Source: Euptelea pleiosperma
Taxonomy: Eukaryota; Streptophyta; Magnoliopsida; Ranunculales; Eupteleaceae
DNA: 64,000 nucleotides
NCBI GenBank assembly: GCA_035048495.1
Contig: CM068548.1
Span: 16,171,464 to 16,235,463, forward strand
Direction of reading: 5' to 3'
A program made the translations under genes and the position numbers. The notes below the pieces were generated by a model that saw only the letters and a list, made by a program, of their open reading frames with translations, searched no databases and was not told where the DNA came from. Shown piece by piece: positions 47,720 to 59,250 of this stretch (its first letter is position 1; every line of letters begins with the position of its first letter).

Positions 47720-47974
47720 CTTATAAGGGTGAGCCGGCCCTATCCCTTGGAAGGCTTGTACTAGCTAGGCCTTGTTCCTACCCTCAGGGGCCAGGATCAA
47801 GACCATGTACGCTAGTGCAAGGCTTGGACGTAGAATGAGAATAACATAAAGATATATATCGTTTTGATTTTTATGAACAAGAATCTACAAAAATCCATGC
47901 TTTGAAAAGATGGACGTCACATAGAATGATTCATTCAAAAATAAAATTAATTTTACATTAATTGGAAATAGGGA

Positions 47975-48705
47975 CCAAAAATTAATCTACTAATATGGAC
48001 GTTTGCCTCGTCCAAATGTGGACATAGGGACCAAAAATTAATCTTGTGATATGGATGTTCGTTCGCTTCATCCTAAGGTCGACATAGGGACAAAAAATTA
48101 TTCTAGTGATATAGATGTTCGTTCGCTTCATCCTAAGATGGACATAGCTAGGGACCAAAAATCGGCCCAATTGAGGGACCAAAAATTAATCTAGTGATAT
48201 AGACGTTCGTTCGCTTCATCATAAGGTGGACATAGCTAGGGACCAAAAATCGGCCCAATTATGGAACCAAAAATTATTCTAGTGATATAGATGTTCGTTC
48301 GCTTCATCCTAAGGTGGATTATTCTAGTGATATAGAGGTTCGTTCGCTTCATCCTAAGATGGACATAGCTAGGGACCAAAAATTAATCTAGTGATATAGA
48401 CGTTCGTTCGCTTCATCCTAAGGTGGACATAGCTAGGGACCAAAAATCGGTCCAATTATGGGACCAAAAATTATTCTAGTGATATAGATGTTTGTTCGCT
48501 TCATCCTAAGGTGGACATGCATAGGGACCAAAAATCGGCCCAATCAAGGGACCAAAAATTAATCTAGTGATATAGATGTTCGTTCACTTCATCCTAAGGT
48601 GGTCATGCATAGGGACCAAAAATCGGCCCAATTAAGGGACCAAAAATTATTCTAGTGATATAGACGTTCGTTCACTACATCCTAAGGTGGGGGGACATGG
48701 GGACC
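47975..48705. repeat. Minisatellite, units of about 60 and 88 bp
   Basis: About ten units share GTTCGTTCGCTTCATCC, TAAGGTGGACAT and GGGACCAAAAAT. Units to the left are about 60 bp. Most to the right are about 88 bp because they add a second GGGACCAAAAATTA block after CGGCCCAATTA. The right edge runs into a family F arm at about 48690-48790, and the unit itself is a derivative of that arm (compare 39110-39150). Confidence 0.85.
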
Positions 48706-48890
48706 AAAAATCAGCCCAATTAGTAATTCTAGCTGTTGAGTCTTTTCATGGGGTTGATTTTTAACCGTGAGATTTGAAAATTTTTAGGGATAAATCAGAT
48801 AAATCAAATGACTACGAGTCTACAAATTAACAAGCAGGCTAGTTACGGGTGTGAAGGTCCACCAAATTAACAAGTTTGTCATAATTTTTA

Positions 48891-48948
48891 GGGAATTTTT
48901 GACATACCCCCCCATGTTATCTTTGAAATTTGACATACCCCCCCCCCC

Positions 48949-48999
<51 letters not shown>

Positions 49000-49810
49000 A
49001 CTTTGAAAAAGCTAAGGTCAGTTGACCAACGTTGACCCGAGTTGACTATAATAATTTACATTAAAAGACAGAAATACCCTTGTCTTCAACCATGGAACAA
49101 GGGTTTGGATCAAAACCAAACCCCCAAATCAAATGGATGTGGTGGACGGCAAGCCAAGAGATACCAATAGGGTAGTTCTTCATCACCGGAGACCAACCCA
49201 CCGGAGTCTCATGCCCGTCATCCAGCACTCCGGCGAAAATTAAAAAAACTCATTGATATCAGGAGTTTTACTTTTTTTTTTTTTTTTGGGGGAACACCAA
49301 CTTAAAAAATAAATAAAAAACTTCTAGGGCTGAAGTGGCATTGTAATACAAATATTAAGCTTTGAATCTTTTCTTGATATCTCAACTAGCATTGGGGATT
49401 CCCACTCCATATATTGATTGGATATTTTTGAACAATAATTAGGAGATTATCCATTTTCAAGCTAAAATTGGATGGGAAATACAAGCTCGAGTCTATAGTC
49501 GGACAACCCAATGATTTTTAAAATTTTTGTCGGAATGGTGGATGACCGGCATGAGACTCCGGTCATTTGATTTGGCTTGCCATACACAACAGCCATTTGA
49601 TTTGGAGGTTTGATTTTGGTCCAAACCCTTGTTCCAAGGTTGAAGACAAGGGTATTTTTATAATTTAATGTAAAATATACTGGTCAACTCGAGTCAACAT
49701 TGGTCAACCGACCTTGGACCAAGTCATAGGGGGGTATGTCAGCTTTTTCAAAGTGTGGGGGGGTATGTCAAATTTCAAAGATAACATTGGGGGGTATGTC
49801 AAAAATTTCC
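48891..49810. mobile_element. Mutator-like MITE with exact 9-bp target duplication (family M1)
   Basis: Begins GGGAATTTTTGACATACCCC and ends with its inverted partner TGTCAAAAATTTCC. TAATTTTTA is present on both sides (48882-48890 and 49811-49819). The arms extend inward over GTTGACC/GGTCAAC and the GGAACAAGGGTTTGG / CCAAACCCTTGTTCC blocks, as in the relative at 6698-7461. The left arm has expanded a C-run and an AC-run (48938-49000). No coding sequence. Confidence 0.87.
48938..49000. repeat. Poly(C) tract followed by (CA)n
   Basis: Twenty-eight consecutive C bases (48938-48965), then about 17 CA or near-CA units. It lies in the left arm of the MITE, where relatives have only six or seven C. 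Length may be affected by sequencing error. Confidence 0.85.
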
Positions 49811-49879
49811 TAATTTTTATAATGAAGGTCGGGATTGGGGGACACCCATTTTGGCGTACCCACGTGGAAGATAAATTAA

Positions 49880-50310
49880 TGGGTGATTTTTGGTGAGGAT
49901 GATCTCCTCACCATTATAGATCACCCCAATAAAAAATCAGCCCATTCTGAAATTTCTAACCCCATCAAACGTGATTTTCAAGTTACACAGTAAAAATCGA
50001 CGCCCATAATTCTTCAACTTCTAAACCAGTCTACGAAAATCGGAATAATTTGAATTTTTGTGAAGATGATCTCCTCACCATAATTCTTCAACTCTACTAG
50101 TGCAGGGTAAATTTATTGTTGAAGCTAGCTGTCTTTCATTGTGGCATTGAGGGACGAATAAAATACATGCCACGTTAATGCCAAAAGTCAAAAAAGTAAC
50201 TTGACTCAGGTTGACTCATATCTGACCTGAGTTAAATATGACTTCTTGAGTGCAAGTGGCATGTTTTTATCCGTCCCATAAAGACAACTCCAGCCAAAAT
50301 TTATCCCCGC
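49880..50310. repeat. Two dispersed repeats
   Basis: 49880-50090 holds GAGGATGATCTCCTCACCAT and CATTCTGAAATTTCTAACCC; it is the inverted form of 24565-24780. 50100-50310 (TTCATTGTGGCATTGAGGGA, AATACATGCCACGTTAA, TGACTCAGGTTGACTCA) is the inverted form of 58870-59020. Neither encodes protein. Confidence 0.6.
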
Positions 50311-50329
50311 TTTCATGTGGCATGATTAA

Positions 50330-50480
50330 TGATTTCAAACCTTTGGATTCCCTGAATAATGGTCAATAACGCTTAAACTTCAATCCCACGCCTAGGGTTG
50401 GGCCAAACATCCATATTGTCATAAATCTCTAAAAATGTGCCACATGCATGGCTCATATTGTGGTCTATCCACGATGTCCA
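50330..50480. mobile_element. Partial family F element
   Basis: Contains ATGATTTCAAACCTTTGGAT, AATGGTCAATAA, GGCCAAACATCCATATTGTC and a GTGCCACATG.CATGGCTCATATTG block in family F order, with the left arm missing. Confidence 0.5.
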
Positions 50481-53400
50481 TCAGCAAAGTTGTACCATTA
50501 GTCTTTCTCATGCATGGGTTGATTTTCATCCGTGAACTTCGAGCATTTATTTTGGGGTACTTAGATCCAACGTCTAGACATCACCAATCAGGTTGATTTA
50601 GGATCCTCAAATGAGGTCGATTGTTTGGGAGTAGGAGTCCTCTTCAATGCGCGCGACTGCTCTTGTTGAATGGATTGGTTCGGTTTTCAACATCATGCAC
50701 ATGTAATGTTGGCATTAGGATGACTTTGACAACCCATAAGACACATGTAATTAGGATCGTCAGATGAGGTCGATTGCTTGGGGGTTAGGACGTACTTTTC
50801 TTTAATGGTACCTATTAAATCGAAGGGTTTTCAACATCATGCATATTTAAACCAAAGTGTACTACACTAAGTTGTGTGTGGACTGGATTACTTTTATAGT
50901 TATATTTGGCATTGCAGTAATTAGCTGAAAAAAAGTACTTCTCGAAAGTTACTCTTTTTTTGTGAAAAACTTAATTCAAGTTATTTTGGGTGTTTGGCTC
51001 TAAGTCACCAGAGCGTAGAGCGGATGCGGATGTGGGTGCGGGAGTGCAAGCGCGAGAGCACTCAATTCAAAAAAATTCTTAATGTCCAGAGCATGTATAT
51101 GCGTGTGTGTGTGCACACATGCGATCTCTTCTCCAATTTCAAATACTAGCTTACAAAAAAAGTACTAAATAAGATAAAATATAGTAATTAAGAAGGACCA
51201 CCTCTTGAGGCCGAGAGCGACACATTTCCTCATTTCATGGTAAATGTGGAGTCCGTGTCATCAATTTATTCATATGCGGACAAATGTGTCCACATGACAT
51301 CAATGATCATGGACCAGGTGAAGAATGTGTCGGTGGAACTAGGATAGCCATCACTCCAACTCCTCCCCTTTGTGCCTATGTAGATCACCTTTCCATTTTA
51401 TTATACTTTACACGTTCTCTGCATATCTTCGAGATCACAAACAAACCTTTGCAGATCTATCAAATGGTTGCATTAGCATCCATGCGATCCATCTTAATGG
51501 ACCCATGATGCGTGTTTCAGTGTAGGACCAGTGGGCCGGCCCTTGTGACGGTTCTAGTGACTAAGGTTTGGCTCACTCTCTCAAAAAAGTGCTTATTTTG
51601 ACAAAAAGCATTGATACGGCATTTGGTTATGTAATTAGAAAAAGTACTTTTTCAATGGGATAACTTGTCAAATGACCTAATCATCACCCTTTAAACAATA
51701 AACTTGGCAGAAATGGCACCCTATAAGTCGTTATTAAGATTAATTAGGGTGATCATCAACAATCCAGTTTACATATACGTTGGAAAAATTAGCACACTTC
51801 ATCTCTTTTATGTAATTATTAAATAAAACAAACATTAATTGATGCATGGTTTGCCAAGCTACTGCTGCTACTCAACAGATCATCCTTATTTTTTATCCTT
51901 GTAACTTCTCGGAATCATATTTCTACTCTTCCTTGTTCCTACTCGTGATGTGCTCTATAATGTTTTCTTAAAGAGCACAAGTCCAAATAGAAAAAGGAAA
52001 TATCTCAATTTATTTAGAATAGAATAGAATAATAAATTATGTTAAACTAAGGAATGACGCACTAAACTTCCCTCTAAAAGTTTTAGAAAATTGTTTACTG
52101 AACAAACTATGAAATTCTAAGACTTGGCGAAAAGAAATAAGAAAAATTATAAATTGTATATACTTGAGATTTGTTAAGTCAAGACTTTAGTATTGGCAGA
52201 ATTTCGTATAACAAAAATCCTTATGTAATTTACAACCTTATGTGTGTGGCATTAGGCGACAGAATGTTGGTGTGATTTTGTCACTCAAGTACTGCCTAAA
52301 GAATTCTAGAGAAAAGAATAGAATATTGTTACAATTGAAGAATCAAGCTTCTCATGATCATCACACATATTAGGTTGGTAAGTGACTAATTATAGGCCTA
52401 AAACTTAGATGCTTAATTGTAATAATCAATGCCCTAAGTACCTTTAAGTTCGATATCTCATCTTATGAGCGTACGTGGATATTCTTGTTGATAATTCGTA
52501 CATTCCACGTGAGAAATTTCAGAAGCAGAATTGTCCTCAACTTAGGCCGTTCACCTTATACTTGGTGGCTTCCTCTGTTCTTTATTTATAAATTTAATCT
52601 TGCCACAAAGAGCTTACATGGTAGTATAGGTTGTTTACATTCTAGTAGTTAGTTTCCTCTTTTGTAGCAGCAACTTCTCCTTTTGTATTGGATGTGGAAT
52701 AGAATACTTCCTTCTTATTGAAGTTTCCTAAACTATAGCTTCCTCTTTGTGAGTTTCCTTGTTCATCTCTGATGAATAAGGCAACAGCTGCAACGGCTCC
52801 TTGTGCATCAACGGCTCTAGTGTTGTCTTTGGCTGTGACTGAATCAACGGCTGAAGAAGAATCCTTAACACCATGGTGCCATGTGAATCTCCCAATACAT
52901 TCTAGGTATTGGTTTCAATTGAAACCTCACCATGATGCATTAAAGTGGTTCATTTATGGTTAACTTAGAAAGTATAATTATCTCAAAATGCAAGACTATT
53001 TATATTATATGAAATGAGAATACAACACATATAATGAGAATATGAATTAGTGCATTCTCAATGGTCCATGTCCAGGACATTTATAGACGTGCTAACATTA
53101 TGACTTGGAGTCACATATTCCAATGGCAAATATTTCACCATCCTATAATATGGGAGTCAAAGATGTACCGGTCATTCTAATGAGGTGTCCAATCTTAGTT
53201 ATTGACTGTGAGCAATATTTAGGTTTACACATAACCAAATTATCAAATGTCTCGAGTATGAAACCCTTCACATACCTAAAAATGACCTATTGTGTTGCCT
53301 CAAGACAATGAAGTATACACAACCCAAGTGATGTATGTACAAATGAAAAGTAATCACATATTGTAGTTAAAACTAGATTACAAACTTCTCCAACAAACGA

Positions 53401-53710
53401 GAATGATGGTCCCGAATCCAGATCTGAGAAATCCTACAATTCTGCCGCATGGGAGAAATGAGAGATATTGTAGTTAAATTAAAGAAAAAAAGAAACTTTA
53501 ATTATTGATTATCAACTTTATTATTAATATTCTACTTATAAACCAGGAAAATATGCACTTTGTTTTGTAAATAACTATATATATTATAAGCCTCAAGAAC
53601 ATAGAATCTGTGGATGACAACAACAAGAAAAAGGCTAAGATTCTGTGAATACAATATTTGTATATGGCAAGCAACATTTGGCCCTGTATATATCCTAATG
53701 TTGGCACTGA
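50481..53710. other. Intergenic sequence upstream-distal of CER1 copy C and 3' of copy D; no gene seen
   Basis: A block with AGATGAGGTCGATTG occurs twice (about 50612 and 50764) in direct orientation. Otherwise I see AT-rich sequence without recognisable coding regions. An open frame of 63 codons at 52772-52963 has no recognised motif. The last 200 bases (from about 53500) match the 3' flanks of the other CER1 copies. Confidence 0.4.
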
Positions 53711-56700
53711 TCAAGTCGGATTGATCAAAGGATGGAACCCGTGTTGAAGACTTGCAAGCCACACCTTTTCTATGCTGAACATTGTGTCACCGCACTCATG
53801 TGTATCCCATTTTTCTAAGGCGTGCACTATCCCCGCAACGCGCCATGCACTCATCACCCTCCTCGGCAACCAATTCTGTCACATGTGTACACACATAAAT
53901 TTATATTTTAAGGTAAAAGAAAAAATTTGTGTAAATTAACCACTAGAATATATTAAAAGAAGCTAAAAAAAAAAACTACCCCACATCAGAAGGGCCACTC
54001 GTCCTTTGACTAGGCTGAGGACAGCCAGTCTGGAGCAGAAGAGACCCAGTGAAGAAGGTGAGAGAAAAGTTTAGCCCATTGGGCAATAGTATGAGCGACC
54101 ATATTAGTTACATATATACATAAATTTCTATTTTAAGGTAAAAGAAAAGTTATAAGCTTATTAAATGCATAATGTCATATTATTCTTAGTGTTTTGTTTT
54201 TTGGTATAGGCCCATCAAGATTTGTCCTTGCTCAAACCCATGAACGATACCAGTGTGGAACACATGTACATATATGGGGAGAAAGCACCCTGAACCTTCA
54301 TGCTTGCAATATCATGTGATTCCTCATTAAGATCATACTAACCTCACAAGAATGTATGTTCGCGAGAGCTTTTGGTGTCATCATCGCTGGAGTGTTATAG
54401 TAAACACAATCTTTGCGCATTTTATTCGGAGGAAACTGCGAGAAGGGAATGAAGAGTGTTCCTTTTGGTGCCTTCTTCTGTTCTTCATCGCTCAATCCAT
54501 CTCCCACCAACCATACCTACAAAACTCATTCGACACCTTTCATAAGACTTGGAGAACATATTAACTACTATTATTTGTGTATTAATGGCATGATTTAAAA
54601 AAAAAAAATTATTATGTTAACACTCCAAGATCATTACATTACTTAAAAAAAAAAAAGTTTAAAACTGGGAAAACATAATAATTAACAGCCGTTATTTTAC
54701 CATTACCAATGTTATTTAATTTTGAAACAAAATTCAAAAATATCTTATTTTGGCACCAAAAATAGAAATCCAAATTGCCCCACTAAAAAGAAAAACTATT
54801 TTTGTTAATAAAGCAGCCCAATAAATCAAAAGAGAAATTTTACCTCATGAGCATGATTTTTTGAAAGGACCAAATTACTTTCTAAGTTTTTGCTGAACCT
54901 TGATTTAAGCTTCTCAAAATCATCCCTGTGTACTGTAGCTACCTGTTCCAATTATAAGTTTTGTTAGAAAAAAAAAAAAAAAGAGCTAATTAGGGGTTGA
55001 GCTTTGTGCTCTAGAGGTAAGGACTTAAACCCCAGTTTAGCTAAACAAGAATCAAAATGTACCTGGACACCCCTTTTGCATAAAGCTTGGGCAATGGCAT
55101 AAGCCACCTTGGAAAGGTTTCCTTTCAGAAGTAATTGCTTTGTTCCTTTTGGGATGCTATTAAGCACAACAGCAACAGCTAAGCTACTACCATCCACCAC
55201 CCTAATCTTGAGTTTTGGATGTTTTCGAATGTAAAGCTCACCACTTTTATTGAGTTCCTTCTCCTGCAAATCAATTATTTAAAATAAACTTTGACGAAGA
55301 ACATAATCGACTTTATTGTATCAAGAAAAGGCAAAATAAGTGAACCTAGACCCAAGTTTTTTTATAGGCCTCAAAACTTTTTTTTTTTATTTATTTTTAG
55401 ATCCAAAGTGTAAATTTAATCATCCTTTTAAGAACAGTTGTTAAGGTCTTTAAATGGTAAAGTCCAAGACATGGCACATAATGAAGGGCTAGGTTGATTT
55501 TTTAGCTGATCATTCTTGGGAGATCTACTGGTTCCCAAATCAATTTCCATCACATTCTTTGGTACAAATCCAGTTGATTTTTCTGTCCTAGATGGTATGT
55601 TAGTTGAGGCTCATTGAATGAACCAAAGTTTGTATAACAACAAAGGTCTCAGAGCAAGCAATTTTTGCCCCTTAGGTCCTGTATGGTGACCACAAAAGTC
55701 TTCTATAGAAAAGGATTTGTAAGCCAAAAACTGTTGATCTAGAAAACTTATAAGAACATTTATAGGAAAGAATCGTTTCTAGACAAATTTACTGAAGCCA
55801 GCCACACAGGACCTTATATGCAACGGTCCTTTATTTTTTCAGATGCACTAAAAGTTGTAAATTTTGTATATATATGTAAGAGAAAATTAAGAAGCATGAA
55901 CTTGCCTGGTTTAAAAGACCTAAAGTTAACACCTTCACACCCCCTTTCTCTGCCTCTAGTATGGCTTCCTCAATTAAGCTATTGATTGCTCCGCTTTGCC
56001 GTGACGATCGATACTGCAAGATTAATAAACTTGATTAATTAGTCTGCTTAATACTCTGACAGTTCAAGTTGAACCAAAGTAAAGGAAAGAAGAAAAAAAG
56101 ATAACCATATTTCTTACTTGGAAATTATATCTTGGTATTGCCCAAGTCTGAATTGTCAATTTGTTGAACATATGCCTCTCCAGCACAAAGGTATAACTAT
56201 AGAACCAAGTCAGCAACATGGACCAACATGTCACTGGCCACAACATCCACAGATACCATTTGGAAGTAGTGTAGGGCCCGGACGCCAAGGAAGCAAATCC
56301 TAGACGTAAATGGTAGATGGACTCGAGTGTAGTTGGATGTGTTAGATGAACTACATGTGGCGACTCCTCGTGTCTTCTGAGTGCTGTTTCATACACATCA
56401 TCAGTAGATTTGTCCATGGTACCGTATATATAATCGTACATCGGCATGAAAAGCGAGTAGTTGGTCCGAAACTGGGTATGATGAAGAGAGTGATACCTGT
56501 TGGGTAAAATTGATCAGTTGGGTAATTGTAATCAAGCATTCAATATCATCAATAAACTTTGATTGTTCATTGATGGCCACATAGTCCAACTGTGACGTGA
56601 TGACGCGCAGCACCGTCATATACCGAAAATCAACCTGAATGATGATTTCTAGTCATTATATGTTTGAGAACTTTTTTTCACGATGGGCTTCATTCACAGG

Positions 56701-57098
56701 CCTATGGATGAGTTCCAAGACCATGATGAAAAAAGTGCTCAAATCAGACGGTTAAAATTTTAATGACAACTCAAACAGGATCTAAAAATTGTAAAATTTC
56801 ATTGTAATTCATTTTATAGTTTGATATGTTATGAGACTTACGATGGAGTATACATGAAGTACTTGAGGAGGGGAAATACGTGGAAGAGACTCTTGGGGAC
56901 TAGTTCGAAGTTGCAGTGCCCCATGTTGTTCATGAAATCGATATAAGTGACATACCCAAAAAAGACTGCAATAGAACCAGTTTGAGAGAGCACCAAAGTT
57001 AACAATGGGATTGCAAAGAGGATGAAATAAAGGATATGCTCCGCAAATGGATGAATCACAGCTGCCATAGACAAAAAGAAGAAGCGTTAGGCTACAGC

Positions 57099-57157
<59 letters not shown>

Positions 57158-58202
57158 GATTCATTCTTACATGTTATGGGTTCTGTGACAATAGAGGAAT
57201 GATGGTGGGAATGGTAGCGAGAATAAAGGTAATGATGGTGCAAAGCTCTGTGAAGCCAGTAGTAGAGGAACTCCACCGGACCCGTATGAAGGAAAATGGT
57301 GAGAACTGCACCATCGGTTCTCCAAAAGGGCGGGTTTGAAGCCCCAGGTAAAACCATATTAACCAAGTAGTACAAGATGCCACTCAAAAGGATTTGATCA
57401 TCCCTGCCATTCATTTTCAAACACATGAGAGACAGAGAGAGAGAGAGAGAATAAACAGCAAATTTGATGAAATGATACTAACCAGTTACTTTCCCTATCC
57501 ACCTGTTCAAATTCTATACTCTTGTCTAGTATCCTGTTCTTGCCTTTGGCGGTTCGAGAACGAGCCAAGCTTATCCAAATCTGGTTGTGAACCATCCTCG
57601 ACAGTATAAATGGGAAGATGATGAAGTTTGCTATGTTTCTCTCTTTTTCTCCTTTCGTTATGAACGAATACAAGCTATGCACCACCCAAGGGGCCAAAAT
57701 CACGTACTTCAAAATTCAAACCACACCAAATAAGAAGCAGCTAGAAAAGGAAGTTACGAAAAAAAAAATTTTGCCCCGCTAAGGAAGAGATTAGAATTTA
57801 TAATGGCCCTTAGAGGCTAAGTCTGTAAGGAAGCCTACCAAGCAACCAAAAAGAACTACGTACAACCGAAGAACAAATACAGCTACAACAAGGTAAAATT
57901 TCGAACTCTATCAAATGGAAGGTCCAGAAATGTCGGAAATGGCTAATTTTTGCACAGAATGATCGATATCTATAACGAGGAGATCATCATCCTCACCAAG
58001 AATCAAACACTTAGACCCCATGGAGGACAATTAAGAACATCCTATCCCACCTACCCAATACCCTTCAAACTACAAAACAGTCCCTAAAGTAATTGTGAGA
58101 TGCATTGGAGGACAATTAAGAAGGCCAAGATGATGAGAATACCTTGAAATTTCCAAGCTGCTTCCATGGCCATTCTGTGAGTACGCCTGGTTTAGAAGCC
58201 AT
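53711..58202 (-). CDS. CER1: CER1-like very-long-chain aldehyde decarbonylase, copy D
   Basis: Ten exons: 58202-58143, 57706-57483, 57403-57171, 57061-56842, 56496-56118, 56013-55906, 55263-55063, 54942-54844, 54516-54343 and 53875-53711. Total is 620 residues; exon 5 has one extra codon (PYTTSKWY). Intron 6 has a GC donor (CAG|GCAAGT) as in copy C; the rest are GT-AG. The His clusters HRALHH, HSHHH and HSLHH and the WAX2 half are intact. It is the most divergent copy in exons 7-10: exon 7 starts EKEL, exon 8 ends AHE rather than AHQ, and the C-terminus is HPLINPT. Intron 1 is enlarged (436 bp) by unrelated sequence. Intron 10-proximal sequence (53890-54150) has a 30-bp direct repeat bracketing a 180-bp insert. 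It is the first gene of the array in transcription direction. Probably functional. Confidence 0.94.
57101..57156. repeat. (GA)n microsatellite, intron 3 of CER1 copy D
   Basis: About 56 bases of GA near the donor side of intron 3. The equivalent in copy C is about 20 bases shorter, showing repeat instability between otherwise near-identical segments. Confidence 0.85.
57714..58142. other. Intron 1 of CER1 copy D with unassigned insertion
   Basis: The outer edges match intron 1 of the other copies (AGAAAAGGAAGTTA at the left, GATGAGAATACC at the right), but about 350 bases between them are unrelated. The insert begins with an A-run and CCCCGCTAAGG. It also contains a short GAGGAGATCATCATCCTCACC piece of the dispersed repeat at 49880. 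No ends could be paired. Confidence 0.45.
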
Positions 58203-58237
58203 CTTCCTTTTCTCTGTTGGGTTGCCTCTTTTGCGGG

Positions 58238-58244
58238 CTTTATA
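58238..58244 (-). promoter_or_regulatory. Candidate TATA box of CER1 copy D
   Basis: The minus strand reads TATAAAG, 36 bases upstream of the ATG at 58202. This is a better consensus match than in the other copies, but the implied leader is very short. The promoter further upstream shares nothing obvious with copies A to C. Confidence 0.35.
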
Positions 58245-58582
58245 AGAGAAAATTTTGAAGGCCAAGATGATTCAAGTACTCCAAAAAGTCACGTGGAAGG
58301 AATGTCACAGGCTAAATGGAGTCCATGCATGTTAAGTGTTGCATAATAGGTGGAGGGAAAGGGCGGTATTCTGAGGCATGAAGCAACTCTTTCGATGGTA
58401 CGTGTTTCGCCCTACAGACCAAAAATCAGTCTGATTGGTGATTTCTAACATGATTTTTTCGGTATAGCATCATTTTCAGGTGTATGGTGCCCCACATCAA
58501 TCGATTCATCAATATGGACATGATCTTGGATGAGTATAACCATCGATCATCAAAATAACAAGCTGACGCTAGCGCATTTTTG

Positions 58583-59020
58583 TTATTCACCGCTGCCCTC
58601 AGGGCCCACTGATCACATGGATGTTTAGCCCACGCCTTTATGGATATACAGACCAAAAATCACCCTAATTTGGTAATCTCTAGCCATTAGATTTTAGTAC
58701 TTTTTAAGGTGTGATTCTAGCCATTGGATTCAACCATGTTTTTTTGTTTTTGGAAAAAGATGTAACAAGGTATGCTTCCCACCCCTTGGTGATATACAGA
58801 CCAAAAGTCATCCTGATTAATGGTAATCGGCTAACCATTAGATTTTAGTACTTTTAAAGGCGTTCTAAAAACATGCCACTTGCACCCAATAAGTCATATT
58901 TAACTCAGGTTAGATGAGTTAATTCAAATTACTTTTTGACTTTTGGTATCAACGTTAACGTGGCATGTATTTTATTCGTCCCTCAATGTCACAACGAGAG
59001 ACAGCTTCAACAATAAATTT
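58583..59020. mobile_element. Family F fragments and dispersed repeat
   Basis: 58590-58740 has CACTGATCACATGGATGTTTAGCCC and CTAGCCATTAGATTTTAGTAC. 58755-58870 starts again with GATGTAACAAGGTATGC and repeats the same core, so two incomplete family F copies are joined head to tail. 58870-59020 is the inverted counterpart of 50100-50310. Confidence 0.5.
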
Positions 59021-59109
59021 ACCATGCAACTACTCTCGTCGATCCGCGATGATCTTCTCGTCGGCCCTAGCTCGTCCGCCTTATTTGCATTAAATCAGCA
59101 ATTAATTTG

Positions 59110-59250
59110 AATTTTTTACACTCACACATTTATCGAGAAGGCAACGGAGCTGCAGATAATTAAGCTGGCTAACTCGGGCACTAGCACGGATGGCTCGGTC
59201 ATCTTTAGGTGGAACTCCATAGACACCGCCAAAAGATGTAGCGGAAAAAC
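59110..59250 (+). mobile_element. LINE RNase H tail fragment
   Basis: The plus strand reads KLANSGTSTDGSVIFRWNSI, matching the tail KLANWGTSTDGSAIFWWNST of the LINE RNase H at 4583-4720 on the minus strand. Only about 45 codons remain. Confidence 0.7.

Noticed and set aside
47975..48705. Regularly spaced repeats that could resemble a CRISPR array
   Set aside because: Units of 60-88 bp repeat over their whole length, with no unique spacers, and this is plant DNA. It is a minisatellite.
52772..52963. A 63-codon plus-strand frame rich in Thr, Ala and Ser at its start
   Set aside because: Too short, no recognised domain, no promoter or splice context.
1207..58202. A wax and lipid metabolic gene cluster in the sense of a coordinated pathway cluster
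   Set aside because: Only two gene families are present, one of them a simple tandem array. CER3 and the fatty-acid elongation genes are absent from the window. Proximity alone does not support a pathway cluster.
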